Below are positions 23,936 to 34,998 of a stretch of DNA of 64,000 bases, one piece after another. The DNA is taken from positions 5,704,001 through 5,768,000 of the forward strand of contig CANUEZ040000107.1 of the NCBI GenBank assembly GCA_948099385.1, given 5' to 3'. The notes beneath the pieces were generated by a model, which had not been told where the DNA came from, did not search any database, and was given only the letters and a program-made list of their open reading frames with translations. The position numbers were made by a program, and so were the translations under genes. How positions within the stretch are numbered: the stretch's first letter is position 1; every line of letters begins with the position of its first letter. The DNA is from Fasciola hepatica (lineage: Eukaryota > Platyhelminthes > Trematoda > Plagiorchiida > Fasciolidae).

Positions 23936-25539
23936 TGAAATTTCGCACACGGATTACACATTTAATTCAAGACTAACAAACTGTTCTGAGGTCTTTTTTA
24001 ACTATAATTTTTACCGTCAATACGCAGTATTGTTACTTCATTTCTCATCTGCGTCGTACCATTATCAACCCATAAGTGGATTAGACTTGAAACATGGTGA
24101 AGTCAACTCCGATGACTGACTTTATGAGTGAAGCGCATTGGAATACTATCATCGTTTTTCTCTTGTGGATTCCGATGCGTTTGTGTAGCGAGGTCCAGTG
24201 TCGAGCCCATTTTAACAGATTCCAAACTGGATGTATCAATTGGCTAACAATAGCGTAACTCGGCTGATAACTATCGTAAGTAGCTGAGCAACGGTGCATT
24301 AAAGCTGGAAAATCTCAGACGTGTTAAGTAATGCGTGTTGATACGCATAGTGTACGTATGTTATAAACGGCAATATAATTGATTCTGCTTGGTTTCCTTT
24401 AGCCGGGTATAATATGCACGTGAAAACATACTGAGTTAATTTTTCTGTACTGGATCTCTAGTCCCAGTAACACTTCTCAGTTTTGTAACCATCTGAATTC
24501 ATTAGTGACGAAAGTAACGTTTATATGAGATGTTGGAAGACGGTTATCAATTGTCGCGAAAAATTAATTAGTCCGACTGGTTTTGAAGAGTGCCTGTTCT
24601 GATGAACTGACCAACCACCACATTGCATGGTTCCTTTCTCAGTTTATCGATCAGCAATCTCTCTGTTATCCATTCTCTGGGGATTTTATTAAATTCAGCC
24701 CTGGCATTCACTGTGGATAAGTGATGCCTGCGCATCGCATGACTAACAGTAGTGATGTTGGTCTGCTTGAAAAATCCGGCGACATGTAGGCGACATCTTT
24801 CAAGACAGTCACATAGGAGATGTGAAGTTTATCTTGCATCGCTAGGAATTCGTTAATCGTCCAAATATTGATCAACCAAGTACTGCTCTTCGTTCTTTTG
24901 CTGTACAAGCCAAGTTTTATAATACGCTGAGGATACAAAAGCCGACATTCGATGTGTTGCATTGATACCTTAAATTATCATGAAATGAACTGCGCTCATT
25001 ACGCAGATGGTTAAATTGTCTAAAGTGAGGCTATACCACGCACACCCTGTCTGCCTCATAGAGTGGATAAAATATTAAACAAAGTGGTTCTCCTAGAAGC
25101 ACAACTCTATGGTTACGTTTGATAAAGTAAAGATGTTCCACGTAGTTTATTCTGCTCCAGATTATCAGAAAACCCTCCTATTTTCTTTAAGATATCAGTG
25201 GTTACATCATAACAAATAATTATACTCGGATAGTAATCTTATTTGAAAAAAACACAAGGATGTTGACTTCTGGTCTAGCAGACCTATGGAACGGACCAAA
25301 AGCTTTACCGTAGTTCATTCTATTGAAAAAATCCCTAATATTAGGTTGTTTTTCCGGGATTTTTTCCACGAAGGAGCATTGCCGACACGCAGTTCTGCGG
25401 TAATTCCACGGACGAACATGATCAATCATCCCACGGCAATTTCTCTCAATTTCTTGCTTGTGATTTTTGTTTCTGTGCTCTCTAACTGGTACAATCCTAC
25501 CATTACTTCTAACGACTTTGGAACTTGCGAAAACAAAAC
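23936..25539. other. Unassigned stretch
   Basis: No supported gene or repeat. Short frames at 24,081-24,299, 24,708-24,962 and 25,220-25,429 show no motif or splice pattern. Confidence 0.35.
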
Positions 25540-25599
25540 TATTCTAGTGGAGCTTTCTGGTTTTGAATAATTCCAAACCCTGAGTAGAATAATCATCCA

Positions 25600-25760
25600 A
25601 ATTATAATGTATGGGTGAATGGGTAAAGCTCATCGGAACCACGCGGCCGATTTCCCGGTTATTTTCACTTTTCAGGTATGTGTATCCAGCATTTCGCTGT
25701 CCATTCATCTTTACACTTGCAGACTCGGTACGTGTTCGTCTCCAGCAGCCTAATTTGTTC
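25600..25760 (-). repeat. Dispersed repeat, same family as 45,296-45,430
   Basis: In one minus-strand frame this reads CKCKDEWTAKC, HIPEK, PGNRPRG, ELYPFTHTL. The 45.3-kb locus reads YKYEDEWAKEYGVCIPDEW, PQNR, GEIFSTRLHTTYY and then runs directly into (TA)n. The shared order of residues shows one repeat family, probably the 3' part of an element ending in TA-rich sequence. It contains stops here. Confidence 0.5.
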
Positions 25761-25813
25761 ATCAGGTGTATGAGTAGATTCTCCTCACACAAAAGTCCAC
25801 TGAACAAACACTG

Positions 25814-25990
25814 AAGTATTTAAACTCGCGATCGCACTGCCGTCGTTTTCAAGGTTAGCTGCAATTAACCAACACAGAACCATCAGACAATCGTAATTCT
25901 GGTTTTGAAGTGGACTGTTCTGATACGATCACCCATTCACAATCCTGATGCGCAAATCGGATTGTTATGAGTGACAATCACAATAACTCA
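25814..25990 (-). repeat. Dispersed repeat of about 170 bp, copy 1
   Basis: The segment from GAAGTATTTAAACTCGCGAT through CACTGCCGTCGTTTTCAAGG to GATTGTTATGAGTG is closely matched at 31,080-31,250 in the left duplication arm (and its mirror in the right arm). It lies directly beside the repeat at 25,600-25,760, so both may be one element. Confidence 0.65.
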
Positions 25991-26839
25991 CTAAAACTGT
26001 GACATTGATTTTCTCACTATTCTCGCAAAGTTCATCAATTCATATCTAAAAGCAACTATTACGGAAAGTTTGAACAATTTCTGTTTGTTTACAGTGGTGA
26101 ACTGATATTTTAAATTTCAGTAACCTCTCCGTTGAGTCTCTGGTGTTAGTTTAGAATGATGGTGTACACACATCAGCCATTCATTTTCCCGGTAGGCATC
26201 ATTAGAGCATTTTTATTATAACTAAACCAACCTTGTAATCCTGCTTTACAATACTCGTCGGGGCATTCCTCAATGCAGGTTTAAAACTTGTTCTAGTATT
26301 ATTGTTTCGGAAAAAGGTGCGGTCTGGTGTGTGTCGGATAAATGATGTACCGTATGTGATGCGATGCGTAAATTTTTGATATCATTTATTTAATCTTCGT
26401 CAAGCTACCTCACGACCCATTGTAGACAAGATTTGATCAAGGTTACCTGCTGTAGTCATACTTTTGCCTGTTTGTAGGCATTTATGCCAATGTGGTGTTT
26501 GTGGATAACTAGTATGCATACATGAATCTAGGACTATTCTGACTGAAAAATGTCACCTTTAAATGCAAACAAAGTCCCTGAATATTAGCCTGCTGTTACC
26601 AGTATTATTTAAAGTTGCAAAGTCCGAATGAGTGCTTAGTACTGCGGGCAAAGAAGCAAATTGATTTCAAAACCAACGCTAGATGCGGAATCATAACATA
26701 GCATTTGTAGAACTACTCGTCTGCGAACAGATTGTCCGGTTACACAAAAATACATTTGTTTCTGCCTATGAATAGTAGAAGAGATTTTGTAAAATATGAT
26801 TTACCAGGTAGTATCAGCACTCAATCCACCAGTGAAAAC
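25991..26839. other. Unassigned stretch
   Basis: Nothing supported. AT-rich with short frames only. Confidence 0.35.
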
Positions 26840-26985
26840 CTTAGGAGCACAACTCTACAACTGGCTCATTCTTGGTAGGAATAATCAGCTGTGCACTTCT
26901 ACTGAACCTTCACTGGGATTCGAACCCGGAGTGAACGATTGTGAGTCAAATACAGAGCCATCTGGCTATCGGGGCTGACTGGACG
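26840..26985 (-). repeat. tRNA-derived SINE
   Basis: The minus strand has a full tRNA-like head: GTCAGCCCCGATAGCCAGAT, then ACTCACAATCGTTCACTCCG, then the B box GGGTTCGAATCCC. The family tail module follows (GCTGATTATTCCTACCAAGA, then ATGAGCCAGTTGTAGAGTTG). It is the best-preserved tRNA head of the family in this window. Confidence 0.8.
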
Positions 26986-27195
26986 GTTTGTTGAACATAA
27001 AAGCTACATGATATAGCTCCCTCTCGTCCCTGGGTTTGATCGGTAATAGCTACTGTAAAAAACGGTGAATACTCCCATGCTTGGTAACCGGTGATGACAC
27101 CCATGACTTTAGGATTCTCTTTTATTACAATCCCGCATCTAATTGAAATGTAACGCTAGGAGACAGCGGTAGATTTCTTCGGGTAGTAGACTCAC

Positions 27196-27272
27196 CTTCT
27201 AGATTCCGCCTTTGGTCTTAGAATAACAGGAGGTGGATTTTCATACCCTTCATTGAAAAGGTTTGTCCATTT
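27196..27272 (-). CDS. Putative internal exon, KWTN module (copy A)
   Basis: This is a 77-nt candidate exon on the minus strand between a strong acceptor (TTTTTATCTCTTCTACAG) and a GTGAGT donor. It reads KWTNLFNEGYENPPPVILRP then KAESR plus two bases. It enters in phase 0, matching the FIQ exon 0.5 kb upstream, and leaves in phase 2, matching the exon at 23,402-23,732. The copy at 1,824-1,900 is exactly the same length and has the same phases. This is the best-supported link in the window: FIQ exon, short intron with (TA)n, KWTN exon. The Pro-rich VILRPK tail could be a flexible linker. The family is not recognised. Confidence 0.6.
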
Positions 27273-27623
27273 CTGTAGAAGAGATAAAAATTTACAAAGA
27301 CGAATTTTGATTTCTTCCAATCACTGATAAGTACACGCGTTTTATTAAAGGTCGTTCAGAGAAAGCACACCTGAGCGATGGAAGTGACTAATTCATTCAG
27401 GATTACCTGACCATCATATACGACAGTTTGCGGTTCGGTGGTACATATCATACACTAATGAATGAATAATAATTTCCTGATTATTCAACAGGCTTCTACA
27501 TCAGTAAAAGATTACGGTAACCTCATAACTAGTGGATACATCTGGTCTCGTGGAGTAAAATAGGTATGGAAATTTCGGTGAACTCTGTTTGTCAACTAGT
27601 TCCTCTTTGAATGGAACCTTTAT

Positions 27624-27626
<3 letters not shown>

Positions 27627-27678
<52 letters not shown>
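27627..27678. repeat. (TA)n microsatellite
   Basis: A TA tract with one interruption, lying in the predicted intron between the exons at 27,788-28,058 and 27,196-27,272. Confidence 0.95.
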
Positions 27679-27787
27679 CGTACTTCCTGGAGAGAAAGTG
27701 TAAGTTAGCAGATTTTGTGAGCGCGCCACTCAAACAGGCAGCGAATTCACGCCAATATCGCTGGATCCTTGCACTTTGCGGACTCAC

Positions 27788-28058
27788 TTGGATGAATTCG
27801 GCTTTCGCCTTGTCTTTTCGAATAATATTCTCAAAAGTGTCAGCACTTATTCCACTTGGTAGTCCAGTTGAACCCTTGCCGAATGCTCTTCGGAATGAAT
27901 CGTCGTCCATGTGGTCCGTGGAATGGTTCAAAGGAGCAATTTGCCAATACAATGCACGGTGCATTCCTTTATAATTGGCATAATCGTATTCATCTATTGC
28001 GTAGGCGTGAGCTCTTTTCATTGGTGTTTCCAAAACGGCGGTAAAGTGTACAAAGCGA
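27788..28058 (-). CDS. Putative internal exon, FIQ-module copy A
   Basis: This candidate exon is 271 nt on the minus strand, entering with one leftover base after ACGACTTTTCAG and leaving in phase 0 at GTGAGT. It has 90 open codons. The order is RFVHFTAVLETPMKRAHAYA, then IDEYDYANYKGMHRALYWQI, then an acidic MDDDSFRRAF, then ISADTFENIIRKDKAKAEF and IQ. The sequence looks like a real folded protein: aromatic, mixed charge, no low complexity. Two other loci carry the same C-terminal module. With the KWTN exon at 27,196-27,272 it forms a consistent two-exon unit. The start of the protein lies upstream, at or beyond the inverted duplication at 28.8-44.3 kb, which would then sit in an intron or outside the gene. 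I do not recognise the family. Confidence 0.6.
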
Positions 28059-28798
28059 CTGAAAAGTCGTAGATTTTCGTGAGTAGGTACAATAAACCAC
28101 CTTGCTCTATTGTGCAGCTTTTACATTGCCAAACACGTGGTAGTTTTCATTATACAAATATCGATCTCAAAGATTTGCGAATAATGTTCCATGGATCAAT
28201 ATTTTTTACTGTTTTTTGTCAGCGGTTGAAGATTAAGCCTAGTAAAGGTATCATGAACTGGAACATTAGAAGTCCAGCGTAAACAAGGAGTTCGTTCAAT
28301 GAACTTTAAACAAATAAACCAAAAAAGAGTTGCTAAAAGGTAAAACAGAGCTCAATGAATAATGGATTGTAGGTAAAATAATCCGAGTGCTCTGCAGACG
28401 AATTTCGAAGTTAGACCCTCACAGTTGATTCATGACACTTGCAATCAGTTATTGGAATTAAACGTTCTCCCAGTGATAAGTGAAAACGTGTTCAGTCTAT
28501 TTTCATAATTCCCAAATCACTCTGTGAATCATCCTGGTAGAACATAACTTTAACCGGAAGTTTTGTGAATTTCCCGGTTACACATTATCATCCAAAGGCC
28601 TGATGGTACAGGAAGGTAAAAACCTCGAAACAAAGTCCGGAGGATGTCGCTTCAATGCTGTGTAGCATGAGTTACCACAGTTCTTCAAAAAAATTCTGGA
28701 TAAACACTAATGAGTTCTTATTGTTCCGAGTTGGCTTTTCAGTTTCCCAAGCTCTGTAACTGCTCCCAAACGAAGAAAATAACAAAGAGTACCAGCGT
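28059..28798. other. Unassigned stretch left of the inverted duplication
   Basis: No supported gene or repeat. It forms the unique flank of the left arm; the sequence at 28,740-28,798 has no counterpart beyond the right arm's outer edge. Confidence 0.4.
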
Positions 28799-28949
28799 TC
28801 GCCTTACGGAGCAGGTTCAAGTGCACGTGCACTTTGCACTGACAGTGACGTCCTTAAAACGGATTAAAACTCCCGGGACACTTGCATAAAACGACAATGA
28901 CAAAATGGGCACTAATATCATATAGTTGTGATGTCGAACAAACCGTCCT

Positions 28950-29105
28950 TAGTCAACTCAGAAAGCCCGTTGTTTAGTTGTTCGACTCAGAATCACCGAA
29001 CCTGGGTTCGAGTCCCGGTAGAGGCTCGGTTGATGTTCACTGATGATGACTCCTAACAAGGATGGAACAATTAAACAGAGCGTCCGTGGTGATCAGATAG
29101 GCATT
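28950..29105 (+). repeat. tRNA-derived SINE in the left arm
   Basis: A tRNA-like head (AGCCCGTTGTTTAGTTG, then B box GGGTTCGAGTCCCGG) is followed by AGAGGCTCGGTTGATG and the tail module (CTGATGATGACTCCTAACAA, then GGATGGAACA). It is mirrored at 44,045-44,205 in the right arm. Confidence 0.75.
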
Positions 29106-31079
29106 GGTACTCTGAAATGAATAAAATTATGGTCATTTTAAATTGTCTGACTCCCATACTTCTTGTTTTTGAGAGTAGTGCTTCAAGGTATTGGATATTT
29201 CGGAGCTTTTACTCTGGTTTATATCCGGTTTGGTTGACAGAAGAACTTGCTTTTAAAATTGAAATAACTATTTTGAAGAGGACGGACAGTTATCGGCGCC
29301 GCATGTAGTGAGCAGGCTGTTGGCAGTTGTGTTGGCGTTCGATCAATACAAGAGTGAGTACCCGATGGAACACATACTGACCTTTGTGCTGATGGTGTTT
29401 TCCCTGTTTTTGTGACTTGCAAGTCGAACACAAATAAACTCCTCCCCACCCGTGGATGAACACCGAACCCGGCAGTCCTCACGTACACACATTTCCCTTG
29501 GCCTTAGAGATGGAAAGAGCTCAGAATGACCGATGACGGACTACTTCCTAACCAGAAAAGAACGAAAAATGTACCTTTGAATGACCATTGTTTGACCAGA
29601 TTGGATCACCTTTTCGTCAGTCAGTGGTGGGCTAATTAAACCAATCGGGACAAGCCGGTTTGCACTCCTCATGGTTGCCGCACCCTACCGGCCCCTAACT
29701 GATCCATGGCTTACTCGAAATGACACTTTTATCAGCTCTGTCAGCAGATGGCACACATAAATGAAACTAGCCCCGTGACACGCCGTGTTAACGTTTATCA
29801 GCTAAACGCGGGCTGGCACGTGGCGTTATTCCAAATGATCACGTCTGGTCACTATGTTGACGACCAATGGCCCACTGTGCTGCCTGGGAAGCTAACTACA
29901 AAATCCGTCTGATTGGTCGGATCCAGAATAAATGAGTCGGGTAAAAATATGTGAAATTTATCGGGTCAGTCCTCTACGGATAAGACCAACCCATGGGAGG
30001 CAAATTGAATTCAGACAAGGAGGAATATGGGCAAACCGCGTGTGAGAAACCGGAACGCAACGCGAGTCCGTTCTGCAGTCAACGTGACTTCGTCCGTTAA
30101 TAGTTCAACAACGCATGTACAACCGGGTAAGTGTCCATCGAGCAAAATCGAAGGTCAAGCTATATCGTGGAAATGACATACAAAAAATGGTTTTGTGTAC
30201 TATAGTAATTACTCTCGTTCACACTGCTTGATATGCCTCGAGAATTTACGACCGTGTTCTCCTTTGACGCCGAAAACAAATTTGTTTCTTGAAACTTAAG
30301 TTACCCCTTATCCGACTGTTCAGAACGAAAGAAAGAAATATGGCGAGATACAGACGTATGACAAAAATTTCTCGGTAGCCAACATAAAACCTATCAATTC
30401 ATGATAAGGTACATGGGATGAATGTAGGTAAAATGATGGAAATGCTTGCAGCAGTAGTTCAGGTGAATTTGTGTGACCAATACCAAAGAGGCACATAATT
30501 TGTAGTAAAATTTCTGTGCGCAGAGAGGAATATTTCTAACCTGATCAGCATAAAGTGATGTTTTTTAATGATAATAATTTGTGTTGTTTTATCGTGTCTG
30601 GTAATGAATGTACAGTACGTTTGCGTCTAGTACAATTTCGATTACACGCAATTTAGGTTGGTCTTCTCACCAGTATAGTGCGTTCAAAATGAAACATCAC
30701 ATTTACACATTCAGTGAGACTACGCCTGATCTCAAGTTTATATCCAATTACTGCTACCAATGTCGAGGTCATACAGCATGTCATGGATTTCTGCAGTTTG
30801 GAACCTGCGAATATTCACGAACATCACCGTGAAGTTGAGGATTACATACAGCATTTTGAAATCTGGTATTTGATGCGTAGAATTCTGGGCTCCGAGAAGA
30901 AGACTGTCCATTTATTACCTACCTTTGAGAAGGGGGTTTACTACCCTGTAAAGAACTTGGCTTTTCCCATTTCACCCAATTTGCAGCCGAGTGAGGTATT
31001 CAGAGAGTTGTTCACAGCAGTTTGATTTGTGCATCACAATCGTGCTTGGATTCTACTCCGAGAAGAGTCTACTGACTAA

Positions 31080-31250
31080 ATACGGGAATATTTCAACTCG
31101 CGACCACACTGCCGTCGTTCTCAAGGTTAGCTGTGATTAACCCACATGGAACTATCAGTGAATCACAGTGGTGATTCCTTAGTGGACTCTCCTGACAGGC
31201 GAACCCACTCACACTCACGGTGCAAGAATCAGATTGTTGTGAGTGTGTGT
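31080..31250 (-). repeat. Dispersed repeat of about 170 bp, copy 2 (left arm)
   Basis: It matches 25,814-25,990 (for example CACTGCCGTCGTTCTCAAGG, then GGACTCTCCTGACAGGCGAA, then CAGATTGTTGTGAGTG). It sits between the gag and zinc-knuckle parts of the gypsy element, so it was inserted into that element before the arm was duplicated. Confidence 0.65.
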
Positions 31251-33714
31251 ACAGATGAATGAGCAACGCATTGCCTGATTCGCATAACTGGTGAACAATA
31301 ATATCCATGTGGGCTTCTGCGAATCATAGTGCATCGATATGCAGACGCTACATACATCAAATACTCGGAGATTAGCTCATTCAACACTTGCAGTAGGTCA
31401 ATTTTGATTTTTCTGAGCCAACGAAATTGTATTCCATAGTTCTTCTGAATCATTATTCAACTCATGACTTTATTCTTGCAAATATTAGACCTTCCAGTTC
31501 CTTTTGGTGATCAGTCACAAAGACAGTTGTGCAATCGGTTGACTGCTGGAATTACTTGTGTCGAATTACGAGGGCAGTTACTCTTTTTTCATCTGCACAT
31601 TTCTGTCAGCTAATCTCTTGAGCGAACTTTTTCAAGACGGTAGTGCAATTGTTCTTGAAGAGCCGACTGTTTTTTGTTTTTTGCGCTGCTAATTCTCCGA
31701 AGTCAACAACCACTCCAATTCAAACGTCTGAACAAATCGAACAACTCGGGAACTCCATCTCCACCTCACCGGGAAGACCCCTCAATATGGACTATTTGTC
31801 AGTTATTTGGTACTAAACATTCACGTTCAGCTTGTCAATTTCTCATTGTCACAGCTCACAAATGCAGTAAAGTTGGTCATATCCAGTCTGTTTTTCGAAG
31901 TGCAAGGGTTTACGTAACCGTCGGTTCTCAGTACTCAGTCTCGTTTACCCTCCGATTTGCAACATCCTTCTTTAGCTTTTAACAAGTCGAATCCATATTG
32001 TCGTGTTGCTTACGCGTATGCCGTTAATAATCCGATCACAAATTCGTTCTTATCAGATACAAAGAACTGTTCATTTCTAATTGTTTATAAACTACTTCAA
32101 CCTCTCGTAAATCTTAAGCTGGCTAACATTTCCGCCAACGGAATTACTGGTCGTGGCTTGCATGTGGTGAGAGTGTGCGAAGTATCCCTCATTGGTTTTT
32201 ATACCACCACTTATCCGTCATCATTCCTCATCATTGACTCACTTCCTACTTTACTAGACTTAACTGCATGAAAAACACTTCGACCATTCTTTTCTCATTA
32301 CCAACAGTCTTGTCTCTCCTAGTTGCATGTTGAGTGTTTTGTGGATTCAGGTGGTATCAAAACAACGCCCTGGTACTCTTGAAGTATCAGGACCGTCAGT
32401 ATTTTTAATGGCGATGAACATTACCCTAGGGATTATTTGAATGAGTGGGAGATGCGGTGTGATGGTGTACTGACCCCGGTGAACACGCCTGCTAGAGCTA
32501 CACCTATGTGACACCTGTGAAGAGAGGCGGAAAAATTCAGATAATTTGCGGAGACTATTGCACCACCAGGAGAAATTCCTGAGACGGTTCAGTTGTTCGA
32601 CGGTAGAACCGGAATGTATCCGGTATCAGTTTCGTGGTCTCAGGTTATATTTTATAGTTGATCTAAAATACGCCTTTCTGTAACTACCACTAGACGAAAA
32701 ATCCGGTGATTCACAATAATCAATACTTGTTTTGGATGAGCTCAGCATAAGTGTATACCTTTTGTTCTCAGTGCTTCACACTCAATCATGCAAGCTGCTA
32801 CTGATTATTTCGTTCTTGGTTTACGAGGTGTTGCTGTCTACAAAGACAACATAATAGTTCTAACATCAACAAAGGGGATGAGTGACGAATGTTTGTGTCT
32901 GTTGCTCGAGCTGTTCCGTTCATATAACACTGTTATTATATGAGACTAATGGATTTTTTTCAGTCACTCATTTTATTTTTTAGGATATTTGGAAGAGAAA
33001 CATCTGTTTTCGACCAGAATCCGACCTCCTTCCTTCTTTATCGTACGTACTTCCCTCTACGTCCCTTGAGGAACCTCGTTCGTTGTTGGGTGCACCTCAG
33101 TATCATTCCAGATGTACTCCAGGCTTTTCTTCTAAAGCAGAACCGTCATTTGAACTATGTTCGAAACCATCATTATTCTACTGGTCACTTCTACGTGAGT
33201 ATGGACTTTGAAAATTTATAAACTGGCTTTCTACCAGTGCCATTATGCGTGCGTTTTCACCCAGATGGCCATCACCGATCATTACGGATGCTCCTCCTAC
33301 GGCCTTCGAGCCTGCGATCCAGCAAGATAATCATCCAGTGCTGTGCATTTCGCGTCTGCTTAATTCTGCGGAAAGTCGATGTTGACAGACACAGCGTGAA
33401 GATTTAGCTAAGATTTGGGAGGCTACACAATTCCAACGTTACTTGTTTCGTGCACATTTTCCACTCGCAACAGATCACGGGAAATTGAGATTCATGTACA
33501 ATCTTAAAATTTAGGGAATGAAATAATAAGGTGCCATAGTTTCAAGGTTCAACTTCACTCTTAGAGCGTATTGCAGGACAACAACCAACGTGAAAGTGAA
33601 CACATTCCAAATTTAGACTATCTACCTTGTTGTAGGATATATGAGGAAAATACTTTCAACTAAAATGAGATTCATCATGCAATGCAATGCATGGGAAAAC
33701 TACAAAATCACTGT

Positions 33715-33795
33715 CCAGCTGTTTCATCCTTGTTAGAAATCATCGGCCGTGCACATTAAACGAGCCCCAAATGGGACTCGAAAGTACTTTTGCTG
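33715..33795 (-). repeat. SINE fragment inside the gypsy element (left arm)
   Basis: The minus strand reads TTTCGAGTCCCATTTGGGGC, TCGTTTAATGTGCACGGCCG, ATGGTTTCTAACAAGGATGA, AACAGCTG. This is the lower B box plus the tail module of the SINE family. It interrupts the gypsy RNase H to integrase region. Confidence 0.7.
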
Positions 33796-34905
33796 ATTTC
33801 CAACGCAACCAATTGCTAAAGACCGATCAGATTTAGTTCGTGAAACTAATATTTCTATGGAAAATATTACCATGCCATAGTTTTGTGTTCAAAGAGATTG
33901 TAAAGCCAATAATAAGCGTAGCTCCTCCTGGTTTTACAACCGTCGTGTGACTTGTAGTGGTGTCTTGTGTCTAAATGGTCTTGTTTATGCCTCCCTCACC
34001 ATATTGACAGATTTATATTCTAGGCATCTTAGTAGTGAGAAGATGAAGTCTTTGGCCCGACTTGAATGTTTGTATCCTGAACTGAAGTGATTTGTGTCAG
34101 TTTGATAAACGTTGAAGCAATTATGTGCATAAAACTCACCCTAAACCTTCCAAATGAAATCTGTTACCCGTTTTACGTGAGGTCTGGAGCTTATTCATTC
34201 AGAATACTGTGCATCACTTTTTGAAAACATATAATGCCATTTAAAAAAGTGATTCTTATTCATATTGGTGGGATATTTACTTCACTACTTCTCAAAGTCC
34301 TTAATCTTCTATTGCTTCGTTCTCCAAGAGTTTTGACCGTAAACGAGTATCACATGCGGTAATCACTGACAACACAATTCATTTTATTGGTCAGAAGGTG
34401 ACTGACTGGTTAAAACAAATGGGTTTCCAGCACGTGTTATCACCTACACGTCACCTGCAGTCTAATCGATAAGTATAAATCTTTGTTCGAACAAAGAAGA
34501 GTACCATGAGATTCACAATAGCATGAAGATTTGACGAGCTCGAGAGGGTTGTCGATAACTTTCTAATACAGTATCATAATTGTACCCATACAAATACAGG
34601 TAGCAGCCCCAAGAGTCCCACTTACTTTTCAAATCCAATTGATCCAGTCCGAGTCTTCAGAAGTTATTTACCACGGAGGAACTGATTTCAGACCTTCAAC
34701 AGTCAATATACTTAATCAGCTATGGAATAGAATTGGTAAGATTTCGGATCTTATCAATGGTTCCATATGCTAAAGAATATTGAGTTCGTTCGAAGCTCAG
34801 GTTGATGGTATGTATCGGTATGTGATCGCTAAGCTTGGCTTTCAAGTCATAAATGTCCCATTACCAGAAGAGTTGACATCGTTAGTGCGCAAGTGCAGTT
34901 TTCCG

Positions 34906-34908
<3 letters not shown>

Positions 34909-34996
<88 letters not shown>
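34909..34996. repeat. (TA)n tract at the inner edge of the left arm
   Basis: 88 bp of TA with TGTATG interruptions. Arm identity ends within or at this tract. Confidence 0.95.

Positions 34997-34998
<2 letters not shown>

Larger units (their letters stand above)
30650..34905 (+). pseudogene. Decayed CsRn1-like Ty3/gypsy retrotransposon (left arm)
   Basis: Gag-pol pieces occur in correct order on the plus strand. Gag at 30,714-31,025: EDYIQHFEIWYLMRR, KTVHLLPTF, YPVKNLAFPISP. A dispersed repeat interrupts at about 31,030-31,480. The zinc-knuckle region follows near 31,860 (HKCSKVGHIQSVFRS). The protease region at 31,957-32,270 has ANISANGITGRG and SSFLIIDSLPTLL. Reverse transcriptase at about 32,340-32,930 has VDLKYAFL and VYKDNIIV, where YLDD is replaced by YKDN. 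Integrase at about 33,960-34,700 has KMKSLARLECLYPELK, GQKVTDWLKQMGFQHVLSP, then ELERVVDNFLIQYHNCTH and DPVRVFRSYLPRR. Stops and frameshifts are frequent. No paired LTRs were found. The same lesions occur in the mirror copy. Confidence 0.8.
28799..34910. repeat. Left arm of a very large inverted duplication
   Basis: This arm of about 6.1 kb is the reverse complement of 38,231-44,344. The outer edge lies at TCGCCTTACGGAGC (28,799), mirrored by GCTCCGTAAGGCGA ending at 44,344. The inner edge lies at TTTTCCGCACTA, where both arms pass into (TA)n. Mirrored reading frames agree almost perfectly: frames of 71, 74, 93 and 104 codons are identical in the two arms, a 103-codon frame differs at one residue and an 89-codon frame at two. 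Paired coordinates add to about 73,151 along most of the arms and 73,141 at the ends, so there are only small indels. The content is a decayed gypsy element, two SINE pieces and a dispersed repeat. Confidence 0.95.

Noticed and set aside
29304..29489. Possible 186-bp LTR (TG...CA ends, AATAAA inside) for the gypsy element in the left arm
   Set aside because: No second copy is visible at the other end of the element, and no primer-binding site follows it.
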